A stretch of DNA of 64,000 bases from Leptospira kemamanensis (GCF_004769665.1 NZ_RQGG01000029.1:62001-126000), one strand, 5' to 3'. Positions 27,109-37,780 are shown, counted from the stretch's first letter. Notes: a model not told the origin generated them from the sequence alone. Translations and numbers: made by a program.

Positions 27109-27123
27109 AATTGAGTGTCAATT
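27109..27123. promoter_or_regulatory. small inverted repeat between divergent genes, possible operator
   Basis: AATTGA-GTG-TCAATT is a perfect six-base inverted repeat in the short interval between the TonB receptor (minus) and the PfkB kinase (plus). It could be an operator half-site pair, but a repeat this short in AT-rich DNA can arise by chance. Confidence 0.2.
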
Positions 27124-27149
27124 CCCTAAAGGAAAAAAGCATTGGTATC

Positions 27150-28151
27150 ATGAGACATTACGACGTATTCGGCGTAGGGAACGCCCTGGTAGATATCATT
27201 GCCTTTATTGCTCCCAATTTTTTACAAAAACAAAATATTACCAAAGGTGTGATGACCTTAGTGGACGAAACAAGACAAGGCCAAATCCTTGCTGACCTTC
27301 ACGATGAGAAAAAGGAATTACGCTCTGGTGGAAGTGCCGCAAACACCATGATCGCCATTGCCAATTCTGGTGGAACTTGCTGTTATACGGGAAAGGTCAC
27401 TCATGATACTTATGGTGAATTTTATAAAAAAGATATGGAAGAGGCCGGAGTTTTATTTGAAACCACTCCTGACAAAAACGGACACACTGGCACATGTGTT
27501 GTCCTCACCACTCCTGATGCAGAACGTACCATGTTAACCAATCTTGCGATTTCGACATCACTTGGTCCCAATGACATCGATGTGGAAAACTTAAAAAAAA
27601 GTAAGTACGTGTATGTAGAAGGATATTTGTGGGATGGAGATTCCACAAAAAAAGCAAGTGAGCTCACAATGAAACTTGCGAAGGAAAACAAAATCAAAGT
27701 TTCCTTTACCTATAGCGATCCATTTTGTGTCAATCGTTCCAGAGACGAATTCATTCACCTAACAAAAGAATATGTGGATGTAGTTTTTTGCAATTCTGAA
27801 GAAGGACTTGCTTTAAGTGGAAAAAACACTGCAGAAGAAGCGGTAAAATATATCTCCACACTTTGTCCTTTGGTGTTTATGACTGCAGGAAAAGATGGAG
27901 CCTACGTGGCTGAAAATGGAAAAATTACATTAGTTCCTGGATTTCCGGTGAAACCAATTGATACCACGGGAGCAGGGGATGCTTTTGCTGCGGGAGTATT
28001 GTATGGACTCACACAAGGATATTCGGCACAAAAATCAGCAAGATGGGGAAACTACGTGGCTTCTCGCATTGTTTGTGAAGTAGGACCAAGGCTATCTGTA
28101 AAACTTATGGGACGCCAAGAAGAAATTTTAGCTGGGTTCCAAGACAAATAA
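27150..28151 (+). CDS. PfkB-family sugar/nucleoside kinase, adenosine-kinase-like
   Basis: A 333-residue ribokinase-fold kinase. The N-terminal motif DVFGVGNALVDII, the substrate-binding GGSAANTMIAIANSGG (about 54-69), ATP-proximal SEEGLALSG and the C-terminal signature DTTGAGDAFAAG (about 272-283), with the catalytic Asp in GAGD, are all clear. Closest in feel to adenosine kinase-like PfkB proteins, so nucleoside phosphorylation is likely but substrate is not proven. A TTG at 27111 would add 13 residues; the ATG at 27150, preceded by AAAGGAAAAAA, gives the normal family N-terminus and is preferred. Confidence 0.9.
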   Translation: MRHYDVFGVGNALVDIIAFIAPNFLQKQNITKGVMTLVDETRQGQILADLHDEKKELRSGGSAANTMIAIANSGGTCCYTGKVTHDTYGEFYKKDMEEAGVLFETTPDKNGHTGTCVVLTTPDAERTMLTNLAISTSLGPNDIDVENLKKSKYVYVEGYLWDGDSTKKASELTMKLAKENKIKVSFTYSDPFCVNRSRDEFIHLTKEYVDVVFCNSEEGLALSGKNTAEEAVKYISTLCPLVFMTAGKDGAYVAENGKITLVPGFPVKPIDTTGAGDAFAAGVLYGLTQGYSAQKSARWGNYVASRIVCEVGPRLSVKLMGRQEEILAGFQDK

Positions 28152-28160
28152 ATCTTAAGA

Positions 28161-28556
28161 TTATTTTTTATGAAAATCCGACCATAAGGTTTGGATTTTT
28201 TCTGAAATTTCAAGTGGGGCAAAGGGTTTTTCAATCACACCGATGCCCCCTCTTTTTTGGTATTCCAAAATTTCATTCTTTAACACACGTGATGTGATAA
28301 AAGCAACTGGGATCTCTTTGGTTTCCGGAAAAATTTTTAATTCTTCAATGAGTTCCATCCCATTCATACCAGGCATCAGTACATCAAGTAAAATTAAATC
28401 TGGTTGTAAGATGATTGCTTTTTGTAAACCCTCAGGACCCGTTTTAGCAAAACTTACCTCATAACTGGAGTTAAATGCCAAAGCAATTCGTAAGATCTCC
28501 ACAATATCTTCTTCATCTTCTACGATTAAAACATGTTGTAAAGGAGGGAGGGTCAT
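28161..28556 (-). CDS. single-domain response regulator
   Basis: A 131-residue receiver with no output domain. Acidic pocket residues are in IVEDEED near 11-17, the phospho-acceptor is Asp58 in LILLDVLMPGMNG, a Thr/Ser appears in AFITSRVL, and the conserved Lys is in EKPFAPLE. It begins inside the stop of the histidine kinase gene (ATGA overlap), so kinase and regulator are made together. With no DNA-binding domain it must act through protein contacts or phosphotransfer. Confidence 0.93.
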   Translation of the reverse strand: MTLPPLQHVLIVEDEEDIVEILRIALAFNSSYEVSFAKTGPEGLQKAIILQPDLILLDVLMPGMNGMELIEELKIFPETKEIPVAFITSRVLKNEILEYQKRGGIGVIEKPFAPLEISEKIQTLWSDFHKK

Positions 28557-30067
28557 TGATTCATCCCAACTGGAATTTGGCCTGGTTTCACAGCAGGTAA
28601 TTCGATGGTAAATACAGTGCCTGAATCGTCAGAAAAAAAGTAAATCTTACCATTCATGGCTTCCACAAACCCTTTGGTAATGGAAAGTCCAAGCCCCGAA
28701 CCTCCCACTAGTTTGTCTTTAGGAGGAGCTCCTTGTGCAAATCGGTGAAAAAGCCTTGGTGCAAAATTGGGATCGATGCCAGGCCCATTGTCTTTGATGA
28801 GAATTTTTGCCTTTGTTTCCTCTGTTTGCACAGAGATAGTCACTTCCGAAAACTTTGGAGTGTATTTGACCGCGTTGGAAATCAAATTCGTGATACAGTG
28901 ATTCAATCGATCTTCGTCGACATAAACACTTGTTTGTGGGAAATTAGAGTCAAAATTCAAAAGGACATGGTATTGTTCGGCAAAAGTACGCATTCCATCT
29001 ACGGATGTTTGTAGGATTTCTCCCAGTTGGTAGGTTCTAAATTTGAAATTGATATTGCCAGAATCCAAAGCTTCAATGTCGAGTAAGTCGGTGACAAAAC
29101 GAACAAGTCTTTGTGTGTTTTTCCGACAAATATTCAGAAGGGACTTGGTTTGGTTAGAAACTTCACCTGCAACTCCTGCGAGTAATAAATCAATAGAGCC
29201 CTTAATGGAAGTTAGGGGAGTTCGGAGTTCATGGCTCACTAAACTAATGAATTCATTTTTTAATGCTTCTGCTTTTTTCCGTTCGGTGATATTTCTGATA
29301 ATGGCAAGTGCATCTACTTCACCGGTTTTTGTAAACCTTGCTTCAAAACATTTTTCCCCATCGGAATCTTGAAGGGAGTACTCAACCGTTTTAGTTTCAC
29401 CCAAATCAATCACATGTTCCAAAATGGATTGGATTTCCTCTAACTTATTGTGTGGGAAAATTTCTTTGATGTTCGAGTAACGAAGGTTTGTGTCTTTGTT
29501 TTTACAATCCCAACCAGTGAAATGAGGGAACTCTTTATGATTGATGGTTTGTCCATTTCTGTGGATTCCATACAGGGAATCAGGCAAAGCATTCAGGATG
29601 GTTTTGTTTTTCGTGATGATTTGGCTAAATTCGTCTTTTGCATTTTTTTCCTGAGTGACTTCTGTGGCAATGATGATGGTGAAATTTTCCTGCGGGAACA
29701 CTTGCATATCATACCAACCCATCTCCTCAAAAAATGTTTCTTCCGAACGAAAGGTTTTTTTCCCTTCAATTGCTGCCACCAATTGATTCCCAAATTCGAT
29801 GGTTTTTAAAACTGGAAATAAATTCCAAATGTTTTGTCCTAACATTTCTTCTGCGGGTTTTCCTGCCATTTCCACCCCTTTGGCATTGACATAGGTGTAA
29901 TTTCCATCCATGTCTAAGACAAAAACCGCATTCGTCCGAGTTTCTAGGATTTTGTCAAAGTATTGTGGGACAAAATTATGCCAATTTTCGCCTAGAAGTT
30001 GCTTTGCATCAAAAAAGCTCGCTTCATCCTTGAAAAAGCTTTTGATTTTTTCCAGAAATTCATTCAT
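28553..30067 (-). CDS. soluble PAS histidine kinase
   Basis: A 504-residue kinase without membrane segments. A PAS domain (about 40-130, with AVFVLDMDGNYTYVNAKG and LGQNIWNLFP) is followed by a second PAS-like region (about 150-265). HisKA has the phospho-acceptor His near residue 278 in SLVSHELRTPLTS. The HATPase shows NLISNAVKYTP, DNGPGIDP and GGSGLGLSITKG. The partner response regulator overlaps the 3' end. The gene is divergent from the ABC transporter operon with only about 32 bases between start codons, so the two promoters must overlap or lie inside the coding regions. Confidence 0.93.
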   Translation of the reverse strand: MNEFLEKIKSFFKDEASFFDAKQLLGENWHNFVPQYFDKILETRTNAVFVLDMDGNYTYVNAKGVEMAGKPAEEMLGQNIWNLFPVLKTIEFGNQLVAAIEGKKTFRSEETFFEEMGWYDMQVFPQENFTIIIATEVTQEKNAKDEFSQIITKNKTILNALPDSLYGIHRNGQTINHKEFPHFTGWDCKNKDTNLRYSNIKEIFPHNKLEEIQSILEHVIDLGETKTVEYSLQDSDGEKCFEARFTKTGEVDALAIIRNITERKKAEALKNEFISLVSHELRTPLTSIKGSIDLLLAGVAGEVSNQTKSLLNICRKNTQRLVRFVTDLLDIEALDSGNINFKFRTYQLGEILQTSVDGMRTFAEQYHVLLNFDSNFPQTSVYVDEDRLNHCITNLISNAVKYTPKFSEVTISVQTEETKAKILIKDNGPGIDPNFAPRLFHRFAQGAPPKDKLVGGSGLGLSITKGFVEAMNGKIYFFSDDSGTVFTIELPAVKPGQIPVGMNQ

Positions 30068-30099
30068 AGGTGCAGGTATACGAAAACTAAACCAAAGTT

Positions 30100-31029
30100 A
30101 TGATACAAGTCAGCAATTTATCCAAATTTTACGGTGAAAAACGAGCCATCTCAGGTCTCAATTTTAAATTAGAAAAAGGTGAAATTGTGGGTCTTCTTGG
30201 CCTGAACGGCGCAGGAAAAACCACAACGATCCGAATCCTCACGGGGTATTTGATCCCTAGTGCGGGAGATGCTTCCATTGATGGAAAGTCCATTTTTGAT
30301 TTTCCGTTGGAAGCAAAACAAAAGATCGGATACCTTCCGGAAACACCTCCTCTCTATGAGGATATGACAATATCCGAATACCTTCAATTTGTTGGTAGAA
30401 TCAAAAAAATTGAAGATGCTAAACTCACATCGGAAATAGAGAAGGTCATTGAAAAAACAAATCTAGGTCACGTGAAAGACAAACTCATTGGAACTTTATC
30501 CCTTGGGTATCGCAAACGGGTGGGAATTGCACAAGCCATCCTCGGAGATCCTGAAATTGTGATTATGGATGAACCTATCTCGGGCCTTGATCCAAAACAA
30601 ATCGTGGAAATCCGAAGCCTGATCCGAAGTTTGGCGGGCAACCATACAGTTCTCATTTCGAGCCATATCCTCACGGAGATTTACAAAACTTGTGATAAAT
30701 TTTTGTTCCTCCACAAAGGAAGTTTGAAACAAGAACTTTCTCTTTCCAGGCTAGAGGAAGAGATGAACCGACTTGCAGGTTGGGAAGTAGGACTTTCTGG
30801 TAAACCAAAACTTGAGTTAATTCAGTTTATGAATTCGGTGTTAGTCGAATCGGAAACAGTTACCGAAATGGGAACAAATAAAGAGGAAGAAATGTTTATG
30901 GTGCGCACATCAAATCCAAAACAATTCAAAGAATCTTTGTTTTCAAAGGCATTGTCATCTGGGATTCAAATTGAATCCTTAAAAAAACAAGAAGTATCTC
31001 TCGAACAGATTTTTATGGAGAAAATATGA
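30100..31029 (+). CDS. ABC transporter ATP-binding protein, GldA-like
   Basis: A 309-residue ATPase. Walker A GLNGAGKT is at residues 34-41, the signature [14 protein letters not shown] near 129-142 and Walker B IVIMDEP near 150-156, followed by the D-loop SGLDP. A C-terminal extension of about 90 residues is typical of CcmA/GldA/NatA-type export ATPases. The next three genes encode a permease, a GldG-like protein and a DUF4340-like protein, the same set-up seen in Gld-type ABC systems. Substrate is unknown. Confidence 0.93.
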   Translation: MIQVSNLSKFYGEKRAISGLNFKLEKGEIVGLLGLNGAGKTTTIRILTGYLIPSAGDASIDGKSIFDFPLEAKQKIGYLPETPPLYEDMTISEYLQFVGRIKKIEDAKLTSEIEKVIEKTNLGHVKDKLIGTLSLGYRKRVGIAQAILGDPEIVIMDEPISGLDPKQIVEIRSLIRSLAGNHTVLISSHILTEIYKTCDKFLFLHKGSLKQELSLSRLEEEMNRLAGWEVGLSGKPKLELIQFMNSVLVESETVTEMGTNKEEEMFMVRTSNPKQFKESLFSKALSSGIQIESLKKQEVSLEQIFMEKI

Positions 31030-31757
31030 ACTGGCAAACGGCTGTTTGGATCTATAAAAAAGAATTACGATTATTTTTTGGAACATACATGGGGCCACTT
31101 GTGTTAGGTGGAACCGCATTTTTAAATGCACTTTTTGTGATGATTCTCAATTTTAATGGTACGGCCAATTACGAAATTGCGACTTACATCACCTTTATTT
31201 CGTTTATGACAACCATCCTCATAGCGATGGTTATCATTTCCATGGGTTCCATCGTGGAAGAAAAAAATAAAGGGACTTTAGAGTTACTCTTTACTTCGCC
31301 CATTACGGATTTGGAGATTGTTTTCGGTAAATTTATGTTTGGTGTGACCGTTTGTGGGATCATCACAGTGTTTATCAATGGTTTATTTCCACTGCTATTG
31401 TATACGTTTTGGAAAGCCCCGTTTTATATGGTGGCTTCTGGAAGTATAGGAGTGTTTTTACTTGGGATTTTCACTTTCACCATTGGGATGTTTGGATCAA
31501 GTCTCGGAAAAAACCAAATGATCTCTCTACTCATTTCGGTGTTAATCATTTTAACATTATGGGTGGTGGGATATTTTTCTCATTTGTTCCAAGCAACCAC
31601 AAGAAAGGTGTTATTCCACTTACATATATTTTCTCACTTTGCCGCGTTTGCCAAAGGTGTCCTACCTTTGACAGGGATTGTATTTTTCTTAAGTGGAACT
31701 TTCTTATTTTTATACTTAACCGTTAAGGTCTTGGAATCCAGGAGATGGAGAGGATAG
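31026..31757 (+). CDS. ABC transporter permease, GldF-like
   Basis: A 243-residue membrane protein with about six helices, beginning in an ATGA overlap with the ATPase gene. The segment [31 protein letters not shown] (residues about 75-102; quoted part [20 protein letters not shown]) is the classic coupling-helix region of ABC-2 permeases and of GldF. Together with the ATPase it should form the transporter core. Confidence 0.92.
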   Translation: MNWQTAVWIYKKELRLFFGTYMGPLVLGGTAFLNALFVMILNFNGTANYEIATYITFISFMTTILIAMVIISMGSIVEEKNKGTLELLFTSPITDLEIVFGKFMFGVTVCGIITVFINGLFPLLLYTFWKAPFYMVASGSIGVFLLGIFTFTIGMFGSSLGKNQMISLLISVLIILTLWVVGYFSHLFQATTRKVLFHLHIFSHFAAFAKGVLPLTGIVFFLSGTFLFLYLTVKVLESRRWRG

Positions 31758-31760
31758 ATC

Positions 31761-33632
31761 ATGTTATTATCAGCTGATAGAGTTTTACCATTTGTAAGTT
31801 TAGTTTCCCTTTTCGCCTATTTCTTGTTTGATGGAATGATGGTGGATCCAAAAAGAAAGATCCTCTTTTTGGGGGTTGTGTTTTTGTTTTTGGCTTCCGA
31901 CACCATAGTTCGAGCCTTTTCCAAAGGGATACGAAAAGAAGATCAAAATCGTTATATCGCCGCCGTTTTTGGAATCGCAGCTTTTTTGTTATCTGTATTA
32001 CGCGACTTTTTAGATTTAAAACCAATTGCTGGGATGAATGAAGAAGTGAGTGCGATTCCCAGAGTCAGAGAATTTCTTTTGTTATGTGTGGTTCTTTTTT
32101 CATTGGTTTTCCTATTACAAATCATCCTTCTTGAGATTGGGAAATCATCTCTGGAAGCTCAAAGTAATTTGGCAAAATCCAAAAGTTCCTTATTACAAAA
32201 TGCAGTTTTGGGTTTTTTGTTTGTATTACCCATCCTAGTTGCGGTTAATTATTTTGCGATCAAACGGAATTACAATTTTGATTTGAGTAGCCAAGGAAAG
32301 TTTTCCCTTTCTCAAATTTCAAGAAACCTAATCAAACCCATCACTCAAGATGTGACAATTACCGCTTTTTACCCAAGACCACTCGAAGCAGATGGTCCTG
32401 CTAACGGTGATAAACTCACTGCGTTTGCATTAACGCGTGTGAGACCAGATATCGAAATTTTACTCGATCAAATTAAGTCTGAAAATTCTCATATCACGGT
32501 TCAATTCATCAATGCAGATGTGGAAATTGATTTGTTAAAAGAATTTGGACAAGTCTCCAATGGAACCATCTTTGTTCGTTCCAAAAAACAATCGTCATTA
32601 ACCAATTCCACTCCTTTTGCAGAAGAAAGAGTGATTGCGAAAGAACCAAAGGATTTGGAAGAATTAGAACGTAAGTTAGTTGCTGCTCTTCTCAATGTTA
32701 CAACCGAACAAAAAAAAGTATATTTCACGGTTGCCAATGGGGAACGATATGGTATGGCATTTCGGGCACTTCCCAACGAACAAGTAAACCGTTTTGTTTC
32801 TTCTTTGCAGTTCCTAAATTTTAAAGTGGCAGAGCTTGGGTTTGCGCAAGGTTGGCCTTCTAAACTTCCAGAAGATGCCGATATGCTTGTGATTCTTGGT
32901 CCAACCGTTCCTTTTTCTAAAGAAGCAAGAGAAGAACTGAACAAATATGTTTTAGAAAAAAACGGTAAAATTCTCATCACCATGGAACCAAAGGGGAGTG
33001 AAGATTTTAGTTGGTTATTACAACCAGCAGGTTTAAAATTTAGTTCCTCTCCACTCATCGAACGAGAAGAAAAACCAGGATTCATTGTTGCCAAACGATT
33101 CCCTGAAAATCGACTCACAGATCTTTTACAAAAAAAAGATATGGGAATTTTATTTCCTTACAGCGGTTATTTGGACACCGATCCTAAAGCACCAACACCT
33201 TTTGTTTGGAAATCAGAAACTTTATTGGAATCTGGATACGATGCTTACCAAGACCTAAACAAAAATGGGAAGATGGATCCAAATGAAAAAAAGGAAAGTA
33301 AAATCCTTTCTGCTGTTTTATCTCCTATGTCACTCACTGGAGAGAAAACTGGAAAAATCATCTTACATACGGGAACAAGTTGGGTTACAGATCAGTTCAT
33401 TCCATATGTGATGAACTCTCAATTTTCAACTGTTTCCATCACAGGTTTATTCCAAGACAATATTGTGGCCGAAATCCCTTTAAAGAAGGAAGAGGTGGAT
33501 ACCATTACTCTATCCGACAATCAAAAGTTAGTCGCTTGGGCAATTGGTGTTTTTTTGTTCCCAGGATTCATTTTAGCAGTTGGTTCTTACTTTGTGTATG
33601 CCAGACGTAAACATTCTATGTTAGAAGTATGA
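31761..33632 (+). CDS. GldG-like ABC-associated protein
   Basis: A 623-residue protein. Several N-terminal membrane helices (within residues 1-165) precede a large extracytoplasmic domain of the ABC_transp_aux/GldG kind: FDLSSQGKFSLSQISRNLIK near 173-192, DVTITAFYPRP, then a Rossmann-like part with DADMLVILGPTVPFSKEARE and LNKYVLEKNGKILITMEP. A C-terminal membrane helix ends the protein. It follows the permease by three bases. In Bacteroidetes GldG works with GldA/GldF; leptospires do not glide, so the function here must differ. Confidence 0.88.
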   Translation: MLLSADRVLPFVSLVSLFAYFLFDGMMVDPKRKILFLGVVFLFLASDTIVRAFSKGIRKEDQNRYIAAVFGIAAFLLSVLRDFLDLKPIAGMNEEVSAIPRVREFLLLCVVLFSLVFLLQIILLEIGKSSLEAQSNLAKSKSSLLQNAVLGFLFVLPILVAVNYFAIKRNYNFDLSSQGKFSLSQISRNLIKPITQDVTITAFYPRPLEADGPANGDKLTAFALTRVRPDIEILLDQIKSENSHITVQFINADVEIDLLKEFGQVSNGTIFVRSKKQSSLTNSTPFAEERVIAKEPKDLEELERKLVAALLNVTTEQKKVYFTVANGERYGMAFRALPNEQVNRFVSSLQFLNFKVAELGFAQGWPSKLPEDADMLVILGPTVPFSKEAREELNKYVLEKNGKILITMEPKGSEDFSWLLQPAGLKFSSSPLIEREEKPGFIVAKRFPENRLTDLLQKKDMGILFPYSGYLDTDPKAPTPFVWKSETLLESGYDAYQDLNKNGKMDPNEKKESKILSAVLSPMSLTGEKTGKIILHTGTSWVTDQFIPYVMNSQFSTVSITGLFQDNIVAEIPLKKEEVDTITLSDNQKLVAWAIGVFLFPGFILAVGSYFVYARRKHSMLEV

Positions 33633-34702
33633 AACAAAAATTAGGTTTAGTATTTGTCGCATTTTTGGGATTGTTCCTCTTGTTTTATTTTATGGAGGAT
33701 CATCCGGAAAATATTTCGGAAACCAATTATTGGAAAGAAGATTGGAAATCCATTCGATATAACCCACCAACATCTGATTGGTGTGGGAACTTAGTTCCCA
33801 GTTTTGCAGAATCATCGATGGTCTTTCGGAAACTTTCACGCGCATGGAATGAACCTGCGTTGTATACCGTGACAACGGAAAAAAACGGAAACGTATTGGT
33901 TTATGAAGGAAACTATAATGTCAAAAATAGTTTTTCAGAACTCAGTGTTCTCAAAACAAAACTCATTGAAGCTTCAACTGATGAAATCAAAAAAACGTAT
34001 TGTTTGAGTGAGTTTTCTCCTTCTTTAACCGTTTCTCAAGAGAATGGAAAAGAAATTCAGTTTTCATTCGATAAACAGTTGTTATTTGGAAAAAAAATTG
34101 GTGCGGATGATGGAAGAATTGCTGTTTCCATTGGCAATGAAATCATTGCGCCCTACCAATACATCATCGAAAAATTCAGGACACCCGTTACCAATTTTCG
34201 AGAAAAAATGTATGTAGCAGTCACCGAAGGTTTCATTCAGGAACTTAAATTTTCTGGCCAAGGGATCCTTGTGCAGGTAGAAAACCGAGCTAAAAAAAAC
34301 CAATACAATGTATATGTAAACAATTGGAGTCGTAGCACAGGGGAGAGGATCGTATTACCACCTGATGTTGGAAATCAGTGGGAGTCTGTCGTCAAAGGTT
34401 TAAAAGTAGAATTTTATCCTGACGAAACGGGCGCACCTTCCTTTCCCACTCTTTCGGATAAAGTAAGTCCAGAGGCAATTTTGGATGTCAACATCTCCAA
34501 TGGAACGAAAATCAAATTGTCTTTTTTTCCCAGTTGGGATTCACCTCTTGGAAAATGGCGGCCTGTGCTTCGGCAATTTCCTTCCCATTTTGATGAGTCG
34601 ATCACTTGGATGAAAGAGGAATCCTTCCAAAATTTAGTGAATGCGGTCATGAAAGTGAAAAGTGCTTCCCGATACGAGCGCCCCAACCAGAAAATCCAAT
34701 AA
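33629..34702 (+). CDS. DUF4340-like extracytoplasmic protein
   Basis: A 357-residue protein starting in an ATGA overlap with the GldG-like gene. An N-terminal hydrophobic anchor (LGLVFVAFLGLFLLFYF) is followed by a beta-rich domain. DUF4340 proteins are the usual fourth member of GldAFG-type ABC clusters, and position plus architecture support that assignment; I cannot point to a diagnostic motif. It probably stays tethered on the outer face of the inner membrane next to the transporter. Confidence 0.7.
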   Translation: MKQKLGLVFVAFLGLFLLFYFMEDHPENISETNYWKEDWKSIRYNPPTSDWCGNLVPSFAESSMVFRKLSRAWNEPALYTVTTEKNGNVLVYEGNYNVKNSFSELSVLKTKLIEASTDEIKKTYCLSEFSPSLTVSQENGKEIQFSFDKQLLFGKKIGADDGRIAVSIGNEIIAPYQYIIEKFRTPVTNFREKMYVAVTEGFIQELKFSGQGILVQVENRAKKNQYNVYVNNWSRSTGERIVLPPDVGNQWESVVKGLKVEFYPDETGAPSFPTLSDKVSPEAILDVNISNGTKIKLSFFPSWDSPLGKWRPVLRQFPSHFDESITWMKEESFQNLVNAVMKVKSASRYERPNQKIQ

Positions 34703-34703
34703 G

Positions 34704-35318
34704 GTGCAAAAAGTTTCAACCATCGTCCAAAGGACCGGTCTCATCCGCGATTTGTTTATTTCTCCCATGTCTGCCTTTGAATCCTACTTTCACAAAGCGG
34801 ACTTGGGTGGGCGTGATTTGTGGTTATGCCATCTCCAACTGATGTTACTGGCGCCACTTGCCAAGTTTTTTGGTAACTGCATTCAGATATTGATTTTCAA
34901 AGTAACGTTCGTGGAAGAGGAAACAAAACTCACTTACACACAGGGAGTAGGAACGGTTTTCTTTTTTTATTTGGGATTTTATTTTGTCGTTCGGCTTGTG
35001 GATAGTTTTCGAATGTATCACCAAATGCGTGATCGCACAAAAGATTGGGAGGGACCGGAACCTCATGTTTTTATCATTTCATTTTTGGCGTTTACAGCAA
35101 CTTCCATCTTTTGGATTTTTCCTGCACCTATCCCCTTATTTATGTTAGCTGTTGGTTTTCTTTATTCTTTACATTTATCGTATTTTTATTTGTCCATTCG
35201 CAGAGCATGGACAAGTTTTGATTTTTTATTTTTTCTGATGAAAGTAGTGTTATTTTTTTTGGTTCTACTTTCGATTCCTTTATTCCTTTATAACCTGGTT
35301 AGGACGGTACTCTTTTGA
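34704..35318 (+). CDS. YIP1-like polytopic membrane protein
   Basis: About 204 residues with four to five membrane helices ([76 protein letters not shown] and a final [19 protein letters not shown]). The overall pattern, with [11 protein letters not shown] before the first helix, is YIP1-like. The frame is open from a GTG at 34662, but the GTG at 34704, just after the upstream stop, avoids a 41-base overlap. Neither has a good ribosome-binding site. The stop overlaps the TTG start of mpl. Confidence 0.7.
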   Translation: MQKVSTIVQRTGLIRDLFISPMSAFESYFHKADLGGRDLWLCHLQLMLLAPLAKFFGNCIQILIFKVTFVEEETKLTYTQGVGTVFFFYLGFYFVVRLVDSFRMYHQMRDRTKDWEGPEPHVFIISFLAFTATSIFWIFPAPIPLFMLAVGFLYSLHLSYFYLSIRRAWTSFDFLFFLMKVVLFFLVLLSIPLFLYNLVRTVLF

Positions 35319-36709
35319 AGATATTTTTGGTAGGAATTGGCGGAATTGCTATGGGCAATTTGGCTTATATGCTCAAACAACAAGGCCATGATGTGTCGGG
35401 TTCAGACCAAAACTTATACCCTCCGATGTCTGATAAATTGGTAGAATGGGGTCTCTCACCTAAGTCTGGTTATCGTAAAGAAAATGTGAAAGGAGCAGAC
35501 CTTGTCATCATTGGAAATGCCATCTCTCGTGGAAATCCAGAAGTAGAAGAAGTATTAAACACAGGCATTGAATACATGAGTATGGCAGAAGCCATTGGTC
35601 ATTTTTTTCTGAAAGGGAAAAAACCAATTGTGATTTCTGGAACTCATGGAAAAACCACTACCACCTTTCTTACCCATTGGATTTTAGAATCCATTGGATT
35701 AAAACCTGGTCTTTTTGTGGGTGGGATCCGAAAAGATGGATTTCCTGGATTTGCTTTGGGGGAAGGAGACTATTTTGTGATTGAAGGGGATGAATACGAT
35801 TCTGCCTTCTTTGATAAAAGTTCCAAGTTTTTGCACTATCGCCCTTATTACCTTGTGATGAACGCTCTTGACTTTGACCATGCAGACATCTTTGCCAATT
35901 TGGATGCGATTAAAGTCATGTTCAAACGATTGTTAAACTTAGTTCCTGGTCGTGGGAAAGTTTTTTATTGGAAAGGATCCAAAAATTTAAATGATATCAC
36001 AAAAGATTACCAACATGCACCTGTTGAAACCTTTGAATTAGGGGATAAAAATTCTATTTTTAAATATGAAAAAGGAATTTTATCGGAGATTCGTACCAAA
36101 TCCAAATTAAAACCATCTCTCATTGGGTCACATAACTATCGCAATGTGGAAGTAGCTGTACGTGTTTGTTTGGAAATTGCTCCGCAAAAACGAAAAGAAA
36201 TTTTAGAAGCAGTGGAAACATTCCCAGGTGTCAAACGTAGACAAGAAAACTTATATGTATCCGAAACCAGTTTACTTGTGGAAGACTTTGCCCATCACCC
36301 AGTTGCCATCCAAGAAACCATCAAAGCCCATAAAGAAGCTTACCCAGGTTATAAAATCATTTCCCTATTTGAACCAAGAAGTGCCACATCTCATCGTAAT
36401 GTCTTTCAAGGTGATTTTGCCAAATGTTTCAAAGGAAGTGATGTGAGTATTGTCACAGAAGTCTACCAAGTGGACAAAGTAGGTAAGTCCCTTCGTTTGA
36501 ATGTGAAAAAATTGGTAAAGGACATCAAAACCAATACCAAAAAAGAATCCATCTACGCACCAACACCTAAAGACATTCCTTCCCTTTTAAAAAAGATCTT
36601 ACCTAAATACAAAAAAGATAAACTCATCATCCTTGCCATGTCGAATGGTGCGTTTGGTGGAATTTATTCTGAATTAAAATCCTTAATCGAAACACGAGAA
36701 TCACTATGA
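35315..36709 (+). CDS. mpl: Mpl, UDP-MurNAc:tripeptide ligase for peptidoglycan recycling
   Basis: Attaches recovered L-Ala-gamma-D-Glu-meso-diaminopimelate tripeptide to UDP-N-acetylmuramate. The 464-residue Mur ligase has the N-terminal Rossmann motif [20 protein letters not shown], the ATP loop [10 protein letters not shown] near 109, and the Mpl-specific [19 protein letters not shown] and [10 protein letters not shown]. These distinguish it from MurC. The start is TTG in a TTGA overlap with the membrane protein gene, and pheS overlaps its stop by four bases, so it sits mid-operon. No ribosome-binding site is obvious, consistent with coupled translation. Confidence 0.93.
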   Translation: MKIFLVGIGGIAMGNLAYMLKQQGHDVSGSDQNLYPPMSDKLVEWGLSPKSGYRKENVKGADLVIIGNAISRGNPEVEEVLNTGIEYMSMAEAIGHFFLKGKKPIVISGTHGKTTTTFLTHWILESIGLKPGLFVGGIRKDGFPGFALGEGDYFVIEGDEYDSAFFDKSSKFLHYRPYYLVMNALDFDHADIFANLDAIKVMFKRLLNLVPGRGKVFYWKGSKNLNDITKDYQHAPVETFELGDKNSIFKYEKGILSEIRTKSKLKPSLIGSHNYRNVEVAVRVCLEIAPQKRKEILEAVETFPGVKRRQENLYVSETSLLVEDFAHHPVAIQETIKAHKEAYPGYKIISLFEPRSATSHRNVFQGDFAKCFKGSDVSIVTEVYQVDKVGKSLRLNVKKLVKDIKTNTKKESIYAPTPKDIPSLLKKILPKYKKDKLIILAMSNGAFGGIYSELKSLIETRESL

Positions 36710-37731
36710 GTTTATCCCAAGAAATTGAATCTTTAGTCAAAGAAGCTGAATCTGTATTAAGTTCTGTCAATACCGAACAAGAGTTAGATACAGAGAAAAA
36801 TCAGTTCCTCGGTAAAAAAGGAAAACTCACTTCAGTCCTGAAGGGTCTTGCTTCCCTTTCGGTGGAAGAAAAAAAGACAGTAGGAAAACAAGCAAACGAA
36901 GCCCAAACAAGACTCGAAGCCTTCGTCGAAACCAAACGAATTTCTCTCAAAGAAAGTTTTTACGAAAACCAATTGGGGAAAGAATTTTTTGATACACTCC
37001 GTCCTCTTCCGAAAAAAGAAAGAGGGAGTTTGCATCCCATCTCCCAAATCCAATACGAAATCGAAGATATTTTTACATCGATGGGTTTTTCTGTGATGGA
37101 TGGACCAGAAGTGGAAACCGATGAAAACAATTTTGGTGCCTTAAATTTTACCGAAGACCATCCTGCTCGCGACATGCAAGATACATTTTATACGGTAGAT
37201 GGCAATTTGTTACGTACCCATACCTCGGCCATCCAAGTGCGAGCCCTTCGAAAACTGAAACCCCCCTTTCGGATCATTGCCCCTGGTCGTGTGTTCCGGT
37301 ACGAAGAAGTGGACGCCTCTCATGAAAATACCTTTTACCAAGTGGAAGGAATGGTTGTGGGAGAAAATATTTCAGTTGCCCATTTGATTTATACGATGGA
37401 GACACTTCTCTCTCGTGTTTTCCGTAAGGAAATCAAAACAAGACTTCGCCCCGGTTACTTTCCGTTTGTCGAACCTGGGTTTGAGTTGGATATCAATTGT
37501 CTTGTATGCAGTGGAGATGGGTGTAGTGTTTGCAAACAATCGGGTTGGCTCGAACTCCTTCCTTGTGGGCTTGTGCATCCGAATGTGTTAGAAGCTGCTG
37601 GTCTTGATTCTAAAACATGGACTGGTTTTGCATTTGGACTTGGCCTCGACCGATTGGTGATGATGCGTTACGGAATCCATGACATTCGCTATTTCCAATC
37701 AGGGAATTTACGGTTTTTGAAACAGTTTTAA
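36706..37731 (+). CDS. pheS: phenylalanyl-tRNA synthetase alpha subunit
   Basis: Catalytic subunit of the alpha2beta2 PheRS. The 341-residue protein has an N-terminal coiled coil that binds tRNA (about 1-90), motif 2 [20 protein letters not shown] near 197-216 and motif 3 [17 protein letters not shown] near 307-323. The segment [12 protein letters not shown] near 265-276 matches a conserved region. It starts in an ATGA overlap with mpl. pheT, normally immediately downstream, is absent: a repeat-rich intergenic stretch, a terminator and a convergent gene follow. Confidence 0.96.
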   Translation: MSLSQEIESLVKEAESVLSSVNTEQELDTEKNQFLGKKGKLTSVLKGLASLSVEEKKTVGKQANEAQTRLEAFVETKRISLKESFYENQLGKEFFDTLRPLPKKERGSLHPISQIQYEIEDIFTSMGFSVMDGPEVETDENNFGALNFTEDHPARDMQDTFYTVDGNLLRTHTSAIQVRALRKLKPPFRIIAPGRVFRYEEVDASHENTFYQVEGMVVGENISVAHLIYTMETLLSRVFRKEIKTRLRPGYFPFVEPGFELDINCLVCSGDGCSVCKQSGWLELLPCGLVHPNVLEAAGLDSKTWTGFAFGLGLDRLVMMRYGIHDIRYFQSGNLRFLKQF

Positions 37732-37780
37732 ATACGGAGTTTCGATTTAAGCGAAACGAAAGGTTATCGATGTAAGCCAA

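Noticed and set aside
27067..27149. Cobalamin or other riboswitch ahead of the TonB receptor
   Set aside because: Only about 80 bases separate it from the divergent kinase gene, too few for a known class, and no conserved box is visible.
28151..28162. Palindrome AATCTTAAGATT as a bidirectional terminator
   Set aside because: It has no loop, would leave a four-base AT-rich stem and overlaps both stop codons.
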